A stretch of DNA of 64,000 nt, taken from positions 496,001 through 560,000 of the forward strand of contig JBDXHU010000002.1 in NCBI GenBank assembly GCA_039989475.1, in the 5' to 3' direction. Each line of letters begins with the position of its first letter. Position 1 is the stretch's first letter. Shown here piece by piece: positions 1 to 8,269 of this stretch. The notes under the pieces are model-generated. The model was given only the letters and a program-made list of their open reading frames with translations. It ran no database searches and had not been told where the DNA came from. The position numbers were made by a program, and so were the translations under genes. Source of the DNA: JBDXHU01 sp039989475. Lineage in GTDB: Bacteria > Pseudomonadota > Gammaproteobacteria > Pseudomonadales > Halieaceae.

Positions 1-1
1 A

Positions 2-403
2 GAGCTCCGCCAGGGTAATAAGCAATCCCACTGGATGTGGTTCATCTTTCCCCAGCTTGCTGGCCTTGGTCATAGTTCAACGGCGCGGCTTTATGCGATC
101 GCCTGCATGGAGGAGGCTGCTGAGTACCTGGCCCATCCTGTCCTGGGGCAACGGTTGATCGAGTGTGCGGAGGCGGTCTTGTCTGTCGACGGTAAGAGCA
201 TCCATGACATCTTGCACTCACCTGACGATCTTAAATTCAAATCATCGATGACATTGTTTTCGCGGGCAGGTGGTGCCTCCCGTGTATTTGAGCAGGCACT
301 GGAGAAGTACTGTGCTGGCGAATCGGACGAGCTTACCCTGGCACTATTGCGGGAGATAGGGGGAGATCAAGGCACCATCGTTACTGCAGATATTTCTGCA
401 TAG
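2..403 (+). CDS. DUF1810 family protein, 5'-truncated by window edge
   Basis: The reading frame is open from the first bases of the window and reads ELRQGNKQSHW before the first internal methionine at 35, so the gene starts upstream. The motif HWMWFIFPQLAGLGHSSTA and the later YLAHPVLGQRL are hallmarks of DUF1810, a small cytosolic family of unknown biochemical function. About 133 residues are visible, which is most of the usual length. The 3' end overlaps the convergent secreted-protein gene by 37 bp. I recognise the family from its motifs but cannot assign a reaction. Confidence 0.85.
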   Translation, partial: ELRQGNKQSHWMWFIFPQLAGLGHSSTARLYAIACMEEAAEYLAHPVLGQRLIECAEAVLSVDGKSIHDILHSPDDLKFKSSMTLFSRAGGASRVFEQALEKYCAGESDELTLALLREIGGDQGTIVTADISA

Positions 404-702
404 CCTTTGAGATGACAGCTTCCGGAGACCCTGATTTTTACCCGTTGCCGATTGGAAGCTGCTTCCAACAGCAGTCGGTACATATTTCCCGTGCCTGCTC
501 CTAGTGGTTCGCGATAGAACATGCTTTTTTCTTTGCAGCCACTAGGGTTGTCGCTCACATCCAGCTCGACCAGGATGCGGCCGTGCAAGTTGGCTTCCAG
601 CGCGGTGATCTGGGCGGGCTCGGTCCAGCCGGCCTCAGCCAGAAGCTGTGCTGGCAATAAGAGAGTGCTGCCCAGCAGTAGTAGACGTGTAATTCGACTC
701 AT
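367..702 (-). CDS. Small secreted protein of unknown function
   Basis: 111 residues. The N-terminus (MSRITRLLLLGSTLLLPAQ, then LLAEAG) is a typical Sec signal peptide with likely cleavage after LLA, leaving a periplasmic domain of about 88 residues. That domain holds two cysteines (in SGCKEKS and SGSCHLKG) which could form a disulfide. A strong Shine-Dalgarno, GGAGGA, lies about 9 nt before the ATG at 702 and supports this start. I do not recognise a named family. The end overlaps the DUF1810 gene on the other strand. Confidence 0.75.
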   Translation of the reverse strand: MSRITRLLLLGSTLLLPAQLLAEAGWTEPAQITALEANLHGRILVELDVSDNPSGCKEKSMFYREPLGAGTGNMYRLLLEAASNRQRVKIRVSGSCHLKGYAEISAVTMVP

Positions 703-790
703 GGCTGTAGGTTCCTCCGCATGATCGCTTCCTTACAGGGGGAAGGGTCAGTCTAGCGTATCAGCCAGAGACAGGCATTGCGCTCGTAAT

Positions 791-822
791 ATGCCCCCAA
801 ATTCCCTAATATCACGGGGCAT
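791..822. repeat. Inverted repeat ahead of the mechanosensitive channel gene
   Basis: ATGCCCC at 791-797 and GGGGCAT at 816-822 form perfect 7-bp arms separated by 18 bases. It lies 37 bp before the channel start codon. It could be a leader hairpin or a regulator site. There is no T-run after it, so it is not a clear terminator. No function can be assigned. Confidence 0.35.
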
Positions 823-858
823 AAGAATCCAATCCAGGTCAAACAGGGGTGTCATCTC

Positions 859-3800
859 TTGACCAGAACAATCAAGCTCATAGCCGCTGTCGTCTTCCTG
901 TCAGTCCTGCCAGTTATGGCCCAGGACGGCAGCGATGTCAGCCTCGAACTGCCTCTCATCGAAAGCGCGATCACCCAGGCTGAAGCCAATACCGAGCTCA
1001 GCGAGGAGGATCGTAACAAGCTGCTGGACTCATATCGCCGCGCTCAAGGCACTATCCAGAGCGTGGCCAGCTTTAAGCAGAAACAGGAGGCATATGCGGC
1101 TGCCCAGAAGACCGCGGCTGCCGAGGCGGCGAAAATCCAGAAGCGCCTGGACAAGGATCAGGCGGCGGCTGAGGGGAAGTCTGCTGAACCCGCAGCCAAC
1201 ACCAGACTGGAGCAGGTAGAGCAACTGGTTCAGCGTGACAAGGCCGATCTGGCAGCACAGGAGGCAAAGGCCTCGGACCTGGACAGCCGCCTGAAAGCGG
1301 AAGATGGTCGCCCAACGGCCCTGCGCGAGCGTCTGTCGGAGCTCAAGCAGCAACAGGATGAAATCACAGCCGCCGCCAAGCTTCCCGCCGCTGAAGGGGA
1401 GACGGCGCTATTTGCCAAGGCCCGGACCTGGAATTCCACGGCAAAGTCTGCCGCGGTGCGCGCCGAGATCAGCATGCTCGAGGCTGAACTGCTAAGCCAG
1501 CCGATGCGTCTGGACTTGATGAAGGCACAGCGCTACCGGGCCAACTTTGACGTGGTGCAACTGCGGGCGCGTATCAAGGCCTTTGATTTGTACGCCATCA
1601 AGCTACGCCAGGGTGAGGCTGAGCAAGCCCAGGCAGAAGCCGAATCAGCCCAGGAGCAGGCTGCAGGCAAACACCCACTCATTCTTGAGCTTGCCCAGGC
1701 CAATGCAGATCTCAGCGGCACTATCACAGACCGTACCGCCGCGCTCGAGCGGATAAAGTCTGAGGAAGCCAGTGCTGAGGAGGACGCGCTGCGCTTCGAG
1801 AAGGACCTGCAGTCGGTGCAGAGAAAACTGGAAGTACTGGGTATGAGCCAGGCACTCGGGCGCGTTTTGCGAGAGCAACAGCAGCGAATGCCACAGCGCC
1901 ACAAACCCTCAAGCACTCTGAGCCAGCGAGACAAATTGGTCTCCGACGCGAGCCTGTTGCAGTTTGATTACGAGGATGAGCGGCGCGAGTTGCGCAGTAT
2001 CAGCCGTTTTCTCGACGCAAAGCTTGCCGAAGTGCCCCAGCCGGTCGCCGATGATATCCGGGATGACCTTGAGGAATTGGCCGGCGCTCGTCGCGACCTG
2101 GTCAAGCAGGCTGCCGATATTGAGGCGACTTATCTCAAGGCACTCGGTACTCTGGATTTTTCCGAGCGCCGCGCAGCGTCCGCCGCCGCCAGTTACAGGG
2201 AGTTTGTATCCGAGCGCTTGTTGTGGATTCGCAGCAATGCACCCATATCCTTTGAGACTTTCAAACCCATGCCGCAGGAACTCATGCAACTGCTGGCGCC
2301 GGCTGCATGGTGGCACTCTGTCCAGTTGTTTATAGGCACCCTGGTGAAGTCGCCGTTCTATGCGCTGCTGTTTTTGCTGGTGGCCGTGTTGTTTCGCTTT
2401 CGCCCAAGGCTGATAAGTCTTCTGCGTAGCGCCGGCGATGCAGTAGGCGATGTTGAGCGTGACCGCCTTCGTTACTCTTTCCGGGCCTTGGGTCTGGGGT
2501 CTTTGTTTGCCCTGGCCTGGCCCTTATTGCTGTTCAGTCTTGGCCTTACCCTGCAGGCGGCAGAAAACCCGACCAATTTTAGCAAGGCGCTGGCTGCCTC
2601 TTTGCAACTGATCAGTTATTACTTCCTGGTACTGGAATTTGTGCGCCTGCAACTGGTTCACGGCGGGCTGGTTTTGAGGCATTTCAACTGGAGCCCACCA
2701 ATTACTGATGCGGTACGACGCGAGCTGACGGCGCTGGAGCTGGCCTTTGTGCCGGCGGCATTCACTGCGATGCTGGCGAATCGCGTAATAGATTCGGGAG
2801 GCAGGGACAGCGTGAGTATGATTGCCCTGGCCGTGACCTTACTCGCCATTGCCCGGTTTTTCGCCCGCATGCCCAATTTCATCAGCGCGCGCCTGGAACG
2901 CTCCCTCCGGTTCAGGCGCACGCCGCGCCGCTCATTACTGGCCCAGCTAACCCGGCAGGCCCTGGTCGGCATACCACTGGTGTTAGTGGTGGCGATGCTG
3001 CTCGGCTATGTTCACACCGCGACCCGCTTCCTGGTACTGCTATTACTCACCAATCTGCTGTTGGTCGGTGTCCTCCTCATACACGAATTCGGTATGCGCT
3101 GGCTAAGGCTATTGCGCTTGCGCCTGATTGAGTCGGAGCGTGCGATAGCACGGCAGATTGCCCTGGAGCGCGCGGCGGATCCGGAAGCGGACACGGACAT
3201 CGCCGCGGAGGAGCCCCACGAGCCGGATCCGGAGGCCCTGGATGAAGCGGGGCGCAAATTGTTGCATGGGCTATTGTTGCTCACAGCAATCCTCGGTACC
3301 TGGGCTGTGTGGGCGCCGGTGTTGCCGGCCCTGGGTATCATCAACTCCATCGAGCTCTGGTCCACCACCGAACTGGTGGCTGGGGCGGAGGTGGCTGTAC
3401 CGGTAACCTTGAGTGACCTCGGTGTGGCATTCCTGATCGGCTTCGCCGGTTTCGTCGCGGTTAAGCGTGTTCCCTCACTGCTGGAGATATTCCTGCGCCA
3501 GAAGGTGGAACTGACCTCAGGCAGTGTCTATGCGGCGGTCACGCTGCTGCGCTACGCTCTTATCATCTTGTTTGTTGTTATCGTTATTGGCCAGCTGGGT
3601 GGCAGCTGGTCGCAAATTCAATGGGCAGTCGCGGCACTCAGTGTCGGTATTGGTTTTGGCTTGCAGGAAATTGTTGCGAACTTCATCAGCGGCTTGATAC
3701 TGCTGTTTGAACAACCGATCCGGGTCGGTGATGTTGTAACCGTGGGTGAGACCTCTGGAACGGTCACCAGGATTCAAATGCGTGCGACCACAATTCGCGA

Positions 3801-4227
3801 CTGGGATGGCCGTGAACTGCTGGTGCCGAACAAGGAGTTCATTACCGGGCGCCTGCTGAATTGGTCCTTGTCCGACAAGCAGTCACGCATCAATATCAAA
3901 ATTGGCGTGGCCTATGGCACTGACCTGCCGCTGGCCATGAAGCTGGCGCTGGAGGTTGCAGACGAACACGAACAGGTAATTGCTGATCCGGCCCCGTTCA
4001 TCACCTTCGACGATTTCGGTGATAATTCCCTGTTGCTGGTGCTGCGTTGTTACCTGGCGAATGTCGACAATCGATTGACGGTATCCAGCCAGATCAGACA
4101 GGCGGTGAATGACAAGTACAACGCGGCTGGTATTGTGATTGCCTTCCCGCAGCGTGACGTGCACCTGGATACCAGCTCGCCGCTGGCCGTGCATGTTAAA
4201 CAGCTAGATGGACTTCCAGCCGAATAA
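859..4227 (+). CDS. mscK: MscK/KefA-type mechanosensitive channel
   Basis: 1122 residues, the size of MscK-class channels. The order is a signal peptide (about 1-21), a long periplasmic Ala/Glu/Gln-rich coiled coil (about 30-480), about ten membrane segments between 495 and 915, and a C-terminal MscS core. The pore helix and loop read LSVGIGFGLQEIVANFISG then EQPIRVGDVV, the classic MscS signature, near 925-960, followed by the cytosolic beta domain. The family releases osmolytes under hypo-osmotic stress. In E. coli MscK opening depends on external potassium, but regulation here is unknown. The start is TTG, with AGGGG 10 nt upstream. The 3' end overlaps the convergent small membrane-protein gene by 24 bp. 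Confidence 0.9.
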   Translation: MTRTIKLIAAVVFLSVLPVMAQDGSDVSLELPLIESAITQAEANTELSEEDRNKLLDSYRRAQGTIQSVASFKQKQEAYAAAQKTAAAEAAKIQKRLDKDQAAAEGKSAEPAANTRLEQVEQLVQRDKADLAAQEAKASDLDSRLKAEDGRPTALRERLSELKQQQDEITAAAKLPAAEGETALFAKARTWNSTAKSAAVRAEISMLEAELLSQPMRLDLMKAQRYRANFDVVQLRARIKAFDLYAIKLRQGEAEQAQAEAESAQEQAAGKHPLILELAQANADLSGTITDRTAALERIKSEEASAEEDALRFEKDLQSVQRKLEVLGMSQALGRVLREQQQRMPQRHKPSSTLSQRDKLVSDASLLQFDYEDERRELRSISRFLDAKLAEVPQPVADDIRDDLEELAGARRDLVKQAADIEATYLKALGTLDFSERRAASAAASYREFVSERLLWIRSNAPISFETFKPMPQELMQLLAPAAWWHSVQLFIGTLVKSPFYALLFLLVAVLFRFRPRLISLLRSAGDAVGDVERDRLRYSFRALGLGSLFALAWPLLLFSLGLTLQAAENPTNFSKALAASLQLISYYFLVLEFVRLQLVHGGLVLRHFNWSPPITDAVRRELTALELAFVPAAFTAMLANRVIDSGGRDSVSMIALAVTLLAIARFFARMPNFISARLERSLRFRRTPRRSLLAQLTRQALVGIPLVLVVAMLLGYVHTATRFLVLLLLTNLLLVGVLLIHEFGMRWLRLLRLRLIESERAIARQIALERAADPEADTDIAAEEPHEPDPEALDEAGRKLLHGLLLLTAILGTWAVWAPVLPALGIINSIELWSTTELVAGAEVAVPVTLSDLGVAFLIGFAGFVAVKRVPSLLEIFLRQKVELTSGSVYAAVTLLRYALIILFVVIVIGQLGGSWSQIQWAVAALSVGIGFGLQEIVANFISGLILLFEQPIRVGDVVTVGETSGTVTRIQMRATTIRDWDGRELLVPNKEFITGRLLNWSLSDKQSRINIKIGVAYGTDLPLAMKLALEVADEHEQVIADPAPFITFDDFGDNSLLLVLRCYLANVDNRLTVSSQIRQAVNDKYNAAGIVIAFPQRDVHLDTSSPLAVHVKQLDGLPAE

Positions 4228-4539
4228 ACGCACACCGGTCGGCGCGATGATCACGGCCATCAGGGTGACGAACAGGATATCGGGGTTGATGTGGTTTTCT
4301 TCCAGCCATGCCTGCGGCATATTGATTGCGAAAGTCAGGGTAGTGACCAGCACGATGAAAAACAGGTGGCGGTGGGCCAGCAGGCCGGCGACGCAGATCG
4401 CGACCAGGGTAATAATCAGATAATTGCGGTCTACACTCATCTGGTCCAGCAAATGCTGCCCGACATTAATGCCGATAGACAGCATAATGATCAGGAAAGA
4501 GATGATATAGCGGTCGCGGTTTGAGACCATAGTAATCAT
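4204..4539 (-). CDS. Small integral membrane protein, four predicted helices
   Basis: 111 residues made almost entirely of hydrophobic segments: about 12-32, 40-56, 58-76 and 88-106, joined by short charged loops. No signal peptide, enzyme motif or named family is recognised. Starts are possible at ATG 4539 or ATG 4530, and neither has a clear Shine-Dalgarno. The last 24 bp lie inside the 3' end of the mscK-like gene on the opposite strand, so the two stop codons are interleaved. A role alongside the channel is possible but unsupported. Confidence 0.65.
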   Translation of the reverse strand: MITMVSNRDRYIISFLIIMLSIGINVGQHLLDQMSVDRNYLIITLVAICVAGLLAHRHLFFIVLVTTLTFAINMPQAWLEENHINPDILFVTLMAVIIAPTGVRLFGWKSI

Positions 4540-4565
4540 TACTTGTCAGTGCACCTGCAATTTAA

Positions 4566-4587
4566 TGCCTAAGCTACTGTTTAGGCA
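4566..4587 (+). other. Hairpin before the dUTPase gene
   Basis: TGCCTAA (4566-4572) and TTAGGCA (4581-4587) are perfect 7-bp arms around an 8-base loop, followed closely by AGTATTTTTAAC. It could work as a weak plus-strand terminator or a leader structure. The arms share the core GCCTAA/TTAGGC with the hairpin at 32380-32405 before hupB. Confidence 0.4.
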
Positions 4588-4641
4588 AGTATTTTTAACT
4601 ACTGATAGCTTACATTTTTACTCCGGAGAATTCGACACATT

Positions 4642-5265
4642 ATGAAACAGGCACTGCTCACCATGCTCGAAATGCAACATCGTATGAACACCCGGGTGCA
4701 CGAAGACTGGATAAACCAGCAGTTCGAATGGTATCGGGCGGTCTGGATCGAGTGCGGTGAGTTAATTGAGCACTTCGGTTACAAGTGGTGGAAGAAGCAG
4801 GTACCCGACATGTCCCAGGTACAACTTGAAGTAATCGATATCTGGCACTTCGGCATGAGTGCGCTGTTCACCGCTGACGGTGGTACCGAGGCCGTCGCAG
4901 ACCAAATCATGGAGCAACTGGCAGGCTATGAGCCCTCGGGTGCCGATGTGCGCGATGCGACCGAGAGCCTGGCGCTGCATTCCCTGGAAACGCACAGCTT
5001 CTGTGCGGCGCGTTTCTGGGACCTGATGGCTGCGGCAGGGCTGGACTTTGAGTCCCTCTATCGCGCCTATGTCGGCAAGAACGTACTGAATTTCTTCCGC
5101 CAGGATAATGGCTACCAGGACGGTAGTTACCTCAAAAACTGGGCCGGGCGTGAAGACAACGAGCACCTGGTTGAACTGAGTGAGACTCTGGACAGTGATG
5201 ACCCGGAATTTGCTGACAGCCTCTACAGCGCTCTGCAGCAACGCTATGCGGACTGCCGCGGCTAA
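4642..5265 (+). CDS. Dimeric dUTPase-like all-alpha NTP pyrophosphohydrolase
   Basis: 207 residues matching the dUTPase_2/MazG-like all-alpha fold, not the trimeric Dut fold. Metal-binding residues are visible as E37xxE40 in WIECGELIEH and E63xxD66 in QLEVIDIWHF. Family members hydrolyse dUTP (and dUDP) to dUMP, keeping uracil out of DNA and feeding dTMP synthesis. The enzyme is cytosolic. The stop codon overlaps the next gene's start as TAATG, so the two are probably translationally coupled. The start codon ATG is preceded at some distance by CCGGAGAA. Whether the cell has another dUTPase elsewhere is not visible here. Confidence 0.85.
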   Translation: MKQALLTMLEMQHRMNTRVHEDWINQQFEWYRAVWIECGELIEHFGYKWWKKQVPDMSQVQLEVIDIWHFGMSALFTADGGTEAVADQIMEQLAGYEPSGADVRDATESLALHSLETHSFCAARFWDLMAAAGLDFESLYRAYVGKNVLNFFRQDNGYQDGSYLKNWAGREDNEHLVELSETLDSDDPEFADSLYSALQQRYADCRG

Positions 5266-6149
5266 TGTCCAGCGAAGCGGACAAGCTTTCAACCTCAGCG
5301 CTGGCACGTAAGCTGGGCTTACCGGCGCAACAACTGTTTGCCACGCTGCGGGATTATGGCTGGATACAGCGGCACGAGGACAGCTGGCTGCTAACCGGCA
5401 AGGGTGAGTTTGAAGGGGGCAGCTATGTCGATAGCCGTCGCTATGGACGCTACATTGTCTGGCCGCAGGGACTGGAGAGCCATGCGCTGTTGAGCGCCAT
5501 TGAATCCAATCAGCGTATCAGCGCATCAGCCATGCGCCGCTATTACCCCAAACTACACCCGCGCCAGATCAATCGGGCCATGGCTGAACTGGGGCTACAG
5601 GTTCACAGCGTATTGGGCTGGGAATTGACCGAGCAGGGTAAGCGGCTCGGTGGCTTGCAGGAAGAGAGTGAAAACAGCGGTGCATTTTACGTCACCTGGC
5701 CCCATGAAATTGTCGACCACCCGGTCATTCACCGGGAGCTTGCCGCGCAATCAGAGATAGGGGAGGAGCAGGCGCCTGTGGCTGCCGAGGATGATCTCTT
5801 CGCCAACCTCGGCGGCAGCGAGTTGGTCGGTATCGACGGTCACGCACTGGAAACGGAACTGGAGCTAAAAGTCTGCAACTGGTTGTACCTGGCTCAGCTG
5901 GCCCACTCCCACCAACGCGCATTGCCCGTGGAGGAGGTGTTGTACGGTGATTTCTATCTGCCGGCGGCACGGGCTTATATTGAGTGCTGGGAAGCAGAGG
6001 AGCCGGCTGAACGACTGTCTTTGAAACTCAAGAAACTGGATGTTTACCGGGAACAGGAGCTGCGCTTGATCGAGGTGAAAGCCAGTGATGGTGAGCGCCT
6101 GGACGAGGTCCTGGGCCGGCCTTTAATGGATTTTGGTATTCGGGTCTGA
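5265..6149 (+). CDS. Tandem winged-helix protein with VSR/PD-(D/E)XK-like nuclease domain
   Basis: 294 residues. Residues about 9-65 resemble a KilAC/antirepressor-type winged helix (LARKLGL, then WLLTGKGEFEGG) followed by the tail YIVWP. A second, diverged copy spans about 85-150 (MRRYYPKLHPRQINRAM, GWELTEQGKRLGG, then FYVTWP). The C-terminal domain (about 195-294) carries YGDFYLP, AYIECWE, KLKKLDVYREQELRLIEV and LDEVLGRPL. These fit the D...ExW and K-rich helix pattern of VSR-like and helicase-associated PD-(D/E)XK nucleases, with candidate residues D229, E240 and K255/K257. It overlaps the dUTPase stop by one base, suggesting a joint role in nucleotide or DNA metabolism. The nuclease call is my inference from the motifs. 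Confidence 0.7.
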   Translation: MSSEADKLSTSALARKLGLPAQQLFATLRDYGWIQRHEDSWLLTGKGEFEGGSYVDSRRYGRYIVWPQGLESHALLSAIESNQRISASAMRRYYPKLHPRQINRAMAELGLQVHSVLGWELTEQGKRLGGLQEESENSGAFYVTWPHEIVDHPVIHRELAAQSEIGEEQAPVAAEDDLFANLGGSELVGIDGHALETELELKVCNWLYLAQLAHSHQRALPVEEVLYGDFYLPAARAYIECWEAEEPAERLSLKLKKLDVYREQELRLIEVKASDGERLDEVLGRPLMDFGIRV

Positions 6150-6163
6150 GCCTGGCGCCCCTG

Positions 6164-7258
6164 TCACAGCCTGCGCAAGTGGGCGCCACACTCCATGTGG
6201 TCGGTATAGGGAAACTGGTCAAACATAGCCAGCGCCTGTAACTGGTGAGTCTTGCAGATCTGCTCCAGGTTAGCTGCCAGGGTCTGCGGATTGCAGGATA
6301 TGTAGAGGATGTTGTCGAAGTTGCTGACCAGCCTGGTGGTGGCCGGATCAAGACCTGCTCGCGGTGGGTCTACGAATATGGTGGAGAAGCGATAGTCTTC
6401 CAGTGGCTTCTGCAATGACTGCAGGCGACGAAACTGCCGTTCCCCAGCCAGGGCGCTACTCACTTCCTCGGCCGACAGGCGCGCCAACTCCAGGTTGCCG
6501 ATTTTATTGATGTCCCGGTTGTGCAGTGCAGCCTTGATCGAGCTCTTGGCCACCTCGGTGGCCAATACCGCCTCAAAGTGCGCTGACAAGGGCAGGGTGA
6601 AGTTGGCATTACCGCAATAGAGCTCAAGCAAGTCACCGCCGAGCCCCTGGACCTGGCGACAGGCCCAGTTGATCATTTCGCAATTAACCCCGGCATTGGG
6701 CTGGGTAAAACCCTGCTCGTATTGGCGGTAGTGGTAGTCGCCCTGGGCCAATGGCAGCATTTCCTCGACAAAGTCCTGCGACAGCACCAGCTTTTGCTTG
6801 CGTGAACGACCGATGATATGGGCCTGTAATTGCTGTTCCAGCGCTCTGGCCGCATCTTCCCAATCCTGCTCCAGCGGCCGGTGGTAAACCAGGGTCACCA
6901 GCAGTTGTCCGCTGAGGGTGGACAGGAACTCTACCTGGAACAGCTTGCGGCGCAGCACCTCGTTTGGCAGCAGTGCCTGGCGTAGAAGCGGCATGGCTGC
7001 CTGGATGCGCTCGCTGGCAATGGGGAAGTCATTGACCGGTATCGGGGTCCTGGGGTCCTCGCGGGCGAACATGGCATAGAACAGGTCGTCGTCCTGGTGC
7101 CAGATGCGAAACTCGGCGCGCATGCGGTAGCCGCGGGGCGAGGAGGGCAAGAGCTCGGTGGGCGGCGAAGAAAATGGCTGAAACAGCGCCTGCACGCGCT
7201 CACTCTTGGCCGCCAGCAGTGCACTGTAATTGTCGGGGTCGTACTGGCTCAGTGGCAT
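6164..7258 (-). CDS. trmA: tRNA (uracil-5-)-methyltransferase
   Basis: 364 residues from the ATG at 7258. An upstream in-frame ATG would add 20 residues without family likeness. TrmA makes m5U54 in the T-loop of nearly all tRNAs using S-adenosylmethionine. The AdoMet pocket is in DLLELYCGNANFTLPL. The catalytic cysteine is C322 in YISCNPQTL and the base is E356 in HMECGAHLRRL, at positions almost equal to E. coli C324 and E358. FVDPPRAGLD is also present. It is the last gene after tusDCBE on the same strand, grouping two tRNA-modification functions. Confidence 0.95.
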   Translation of the reverse strand: MPLSQYDPDNYSALLAAKSERVQALFQPFSSPPTELLPSSPRGYRMRAEFRIWHQDDDLFYAMFAREDPRTPIPVNDFPIASERIQAAMPLLRQALLPNEVLRRKLFQVEFLSTLSGQLLVTLVYHRPLEQDWEDAARALEQQLQAHIIGRSRKQKLVLSQDFVEEMLPLAQGDYHYRQYEQGFTQPNAGVNCEMINWACRQVQGLGGDLLELYCGNANFTLPLSAHFEAVLATEVAKSSIKAALHNRDINKIGNLELARLSAEEVSSALAGERQFRRLQSLQKPLEDYRFSTIFVDPPRAGLDPATTRLVSNFDNILYISCNPQTLAANLEQICKTHQLQALAMFDQFPYTDHMECGAHLRRL

Positions 7259-7283
7259 GGTGACAGGTTCCGCGGCGAGCCAC

Positions 7284-7598
7284 TCACAGGCAGTTGTCCG
7301 GCTTCGGCAAGCCGGCAATTTTACTGCCCAGCCTGGCGGGGCTGCCTGGAAATAGCGACATCAGGTAAACACTGCGACCTTTTTCCGCCCCGAGTTCCTG
7401 GGCTGCGAACTTCACCAGCGCGCGGTTGGCCGGTGATGCCTCGAAACGCCGGTAAAACTCACGCAGCAGTTCTATGACTTCCCAGTGTGGCTCATCCAGG
7501 ACTAAGCCCTCGCGCGCGGCGATGTCACGGGCCACTGCCGGTGTCCATTCTCCCAGTTCAAGCAGGAAGCCTTCCTTATCGTATAAAGAGTCACTCAC
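7284..7598 (-). CDS. tusE: Sulfur relay protein TusE (DsrC family)
   Basis: 104 residues. TusE takes persulfide sulfur from TusBCD and passes it to MnmA for 2-thiouridine at U34 of tRNA. The C-terminus GLPKPDNCL carries the penultimate cysteine (C103) that accepts sulfur. The second cysteine of dissimilatory DsrC is absent, which fits the TusE type. It follows tusB by 3 bp and precedes trmA by 25 bp, so it is probably in one operon. Confidence 0.93.
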   Translation of the reverse strand: MSDSLYDKEGFLLELGEWTPAVARDIAAREGLVLDEPHWEVIELLREFYRRFEASPANRALVKFAAQELGAEKGRSVYLMSLFPGSPARLGSKIAGLPKPDNCL

Positions 7599-7601
7599 GG
7601 C

Positions 7602-7898
7602 TCAGTACCAGCTTTGCACGGCGTGACACTCGACGCTGAGTTCAACGAAGCCAGCGTAGTCGACCAGCTCTATGCCCTCATCCAGCGCGCCGCACAGGCC
7701 GCGAGCTTCCACATCTTCGCGCAGGGCGTAGATGCGACTCCCGGACTCCCGCAGTCGGCTCGCATGAGTGGAATTTGTGTAGGCGGCGTACACGGCGTCC
7801 TGCAGCAATAAGATGCAGCTGTCGGGCAGGGCGACGCGCAGGCAGCTGGCCAGGGCATGATCATTATCGGGGCTGGTAAAGACGGCGTGTAATAGCAT
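7602..7898 (-). CDS. tusB: Sulfur relay protein TusB (DsrH family)
   Basis: 98 residues from the ATG at 7898, which begins MLLHAVFTSPDNDHALASCL. This start gives the family length. The frame stays open further upstream, but that stretch is inside tusC and has no TusB likeness. TusB is the small subunit of the TusBCD heterohexamer, which receives sulfur for tRNA 2-thiolation. It lies 1 bp after tusC and 3 bp before tusE, in the usual D-C-B-E order. Confidence 0.9.
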   Translation of the reverse strand: MLLHAVFTSPDNDHALASCLRVALPDSCILLLQDAVYAAYTNSTHASRLRESGSRIYALREDVEARGLCGALDEGIELVDYAGFVELSVECHAVQSWY

Positions 7899-7899
7899 G

Positions 7900-8268
7900 T
7901 CAAAAAGTGATGACCTGGCCGAAGCCGTTAATAAAGCTGCCCACTTCTGTGTCATCCAGCAGCAGCACGTTGGCGCGCAGCTGTTCGACAGACAGGCCGC
8001 GCGAGACCAGCGAAGCGGTTTCAACGTAAACGCTATCGATGTCGTATAAGGGCAAGGAATCCAGTGTGCGTGCGACACTTTTGGCCTCAATAGCTGAGGG
8101 GTCCTGCTCCGGCAGCAACTGCCAAACACCATCGTCCATAAATAACAGGCTGATCGGCTGATCAAAGGCGGCAGCCGCCAGTGCCAGGTCGTAACCCGCC
8201 CGGGCCAGCGCCTGACCATAGGGGGGCTGGCGGAAGACCAATAGTGTGCTGTTGTCGGGCTGCTGCAT
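7900..8268 (-). CDS. tusC: Sulfur relay protein TusC (DsrF family)
   Basis: 122 residues, the normal size. It begins MQQPDNSTLLVFRQPPYG and contains the LLFMDDGVWQL segment typical of the DsrE/F fold. It is a structural subunit of the TusBCD sulfur carrier complex. It sits between tusD (1 bp) and tusB (1 bp), so the subunits are almost certainly co-translated. No active-site cysteine is expected in this subunit and none is seen. Confidence 0.92.
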   Translation of the reverse strand: MQQPDNSTLLVFRQPPYGQALARAGYDLALAAAAFDQPISLLFMDDGVWQLLPEQDPSAIEAKSVARTLDSLPLYDIDSVYVETASLVSRGLSVEQLRANVLLLDDTEVGSFINGFGQVITF

Positions 8269-8269
8269 G

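Noticed and set aside
7259..7318. Longer trmA start at 7318
   Set aside because: It would overlap the end of tusE and add 20 residues unlike TrmA. The ATG at 7258 matches the family N-terminus.
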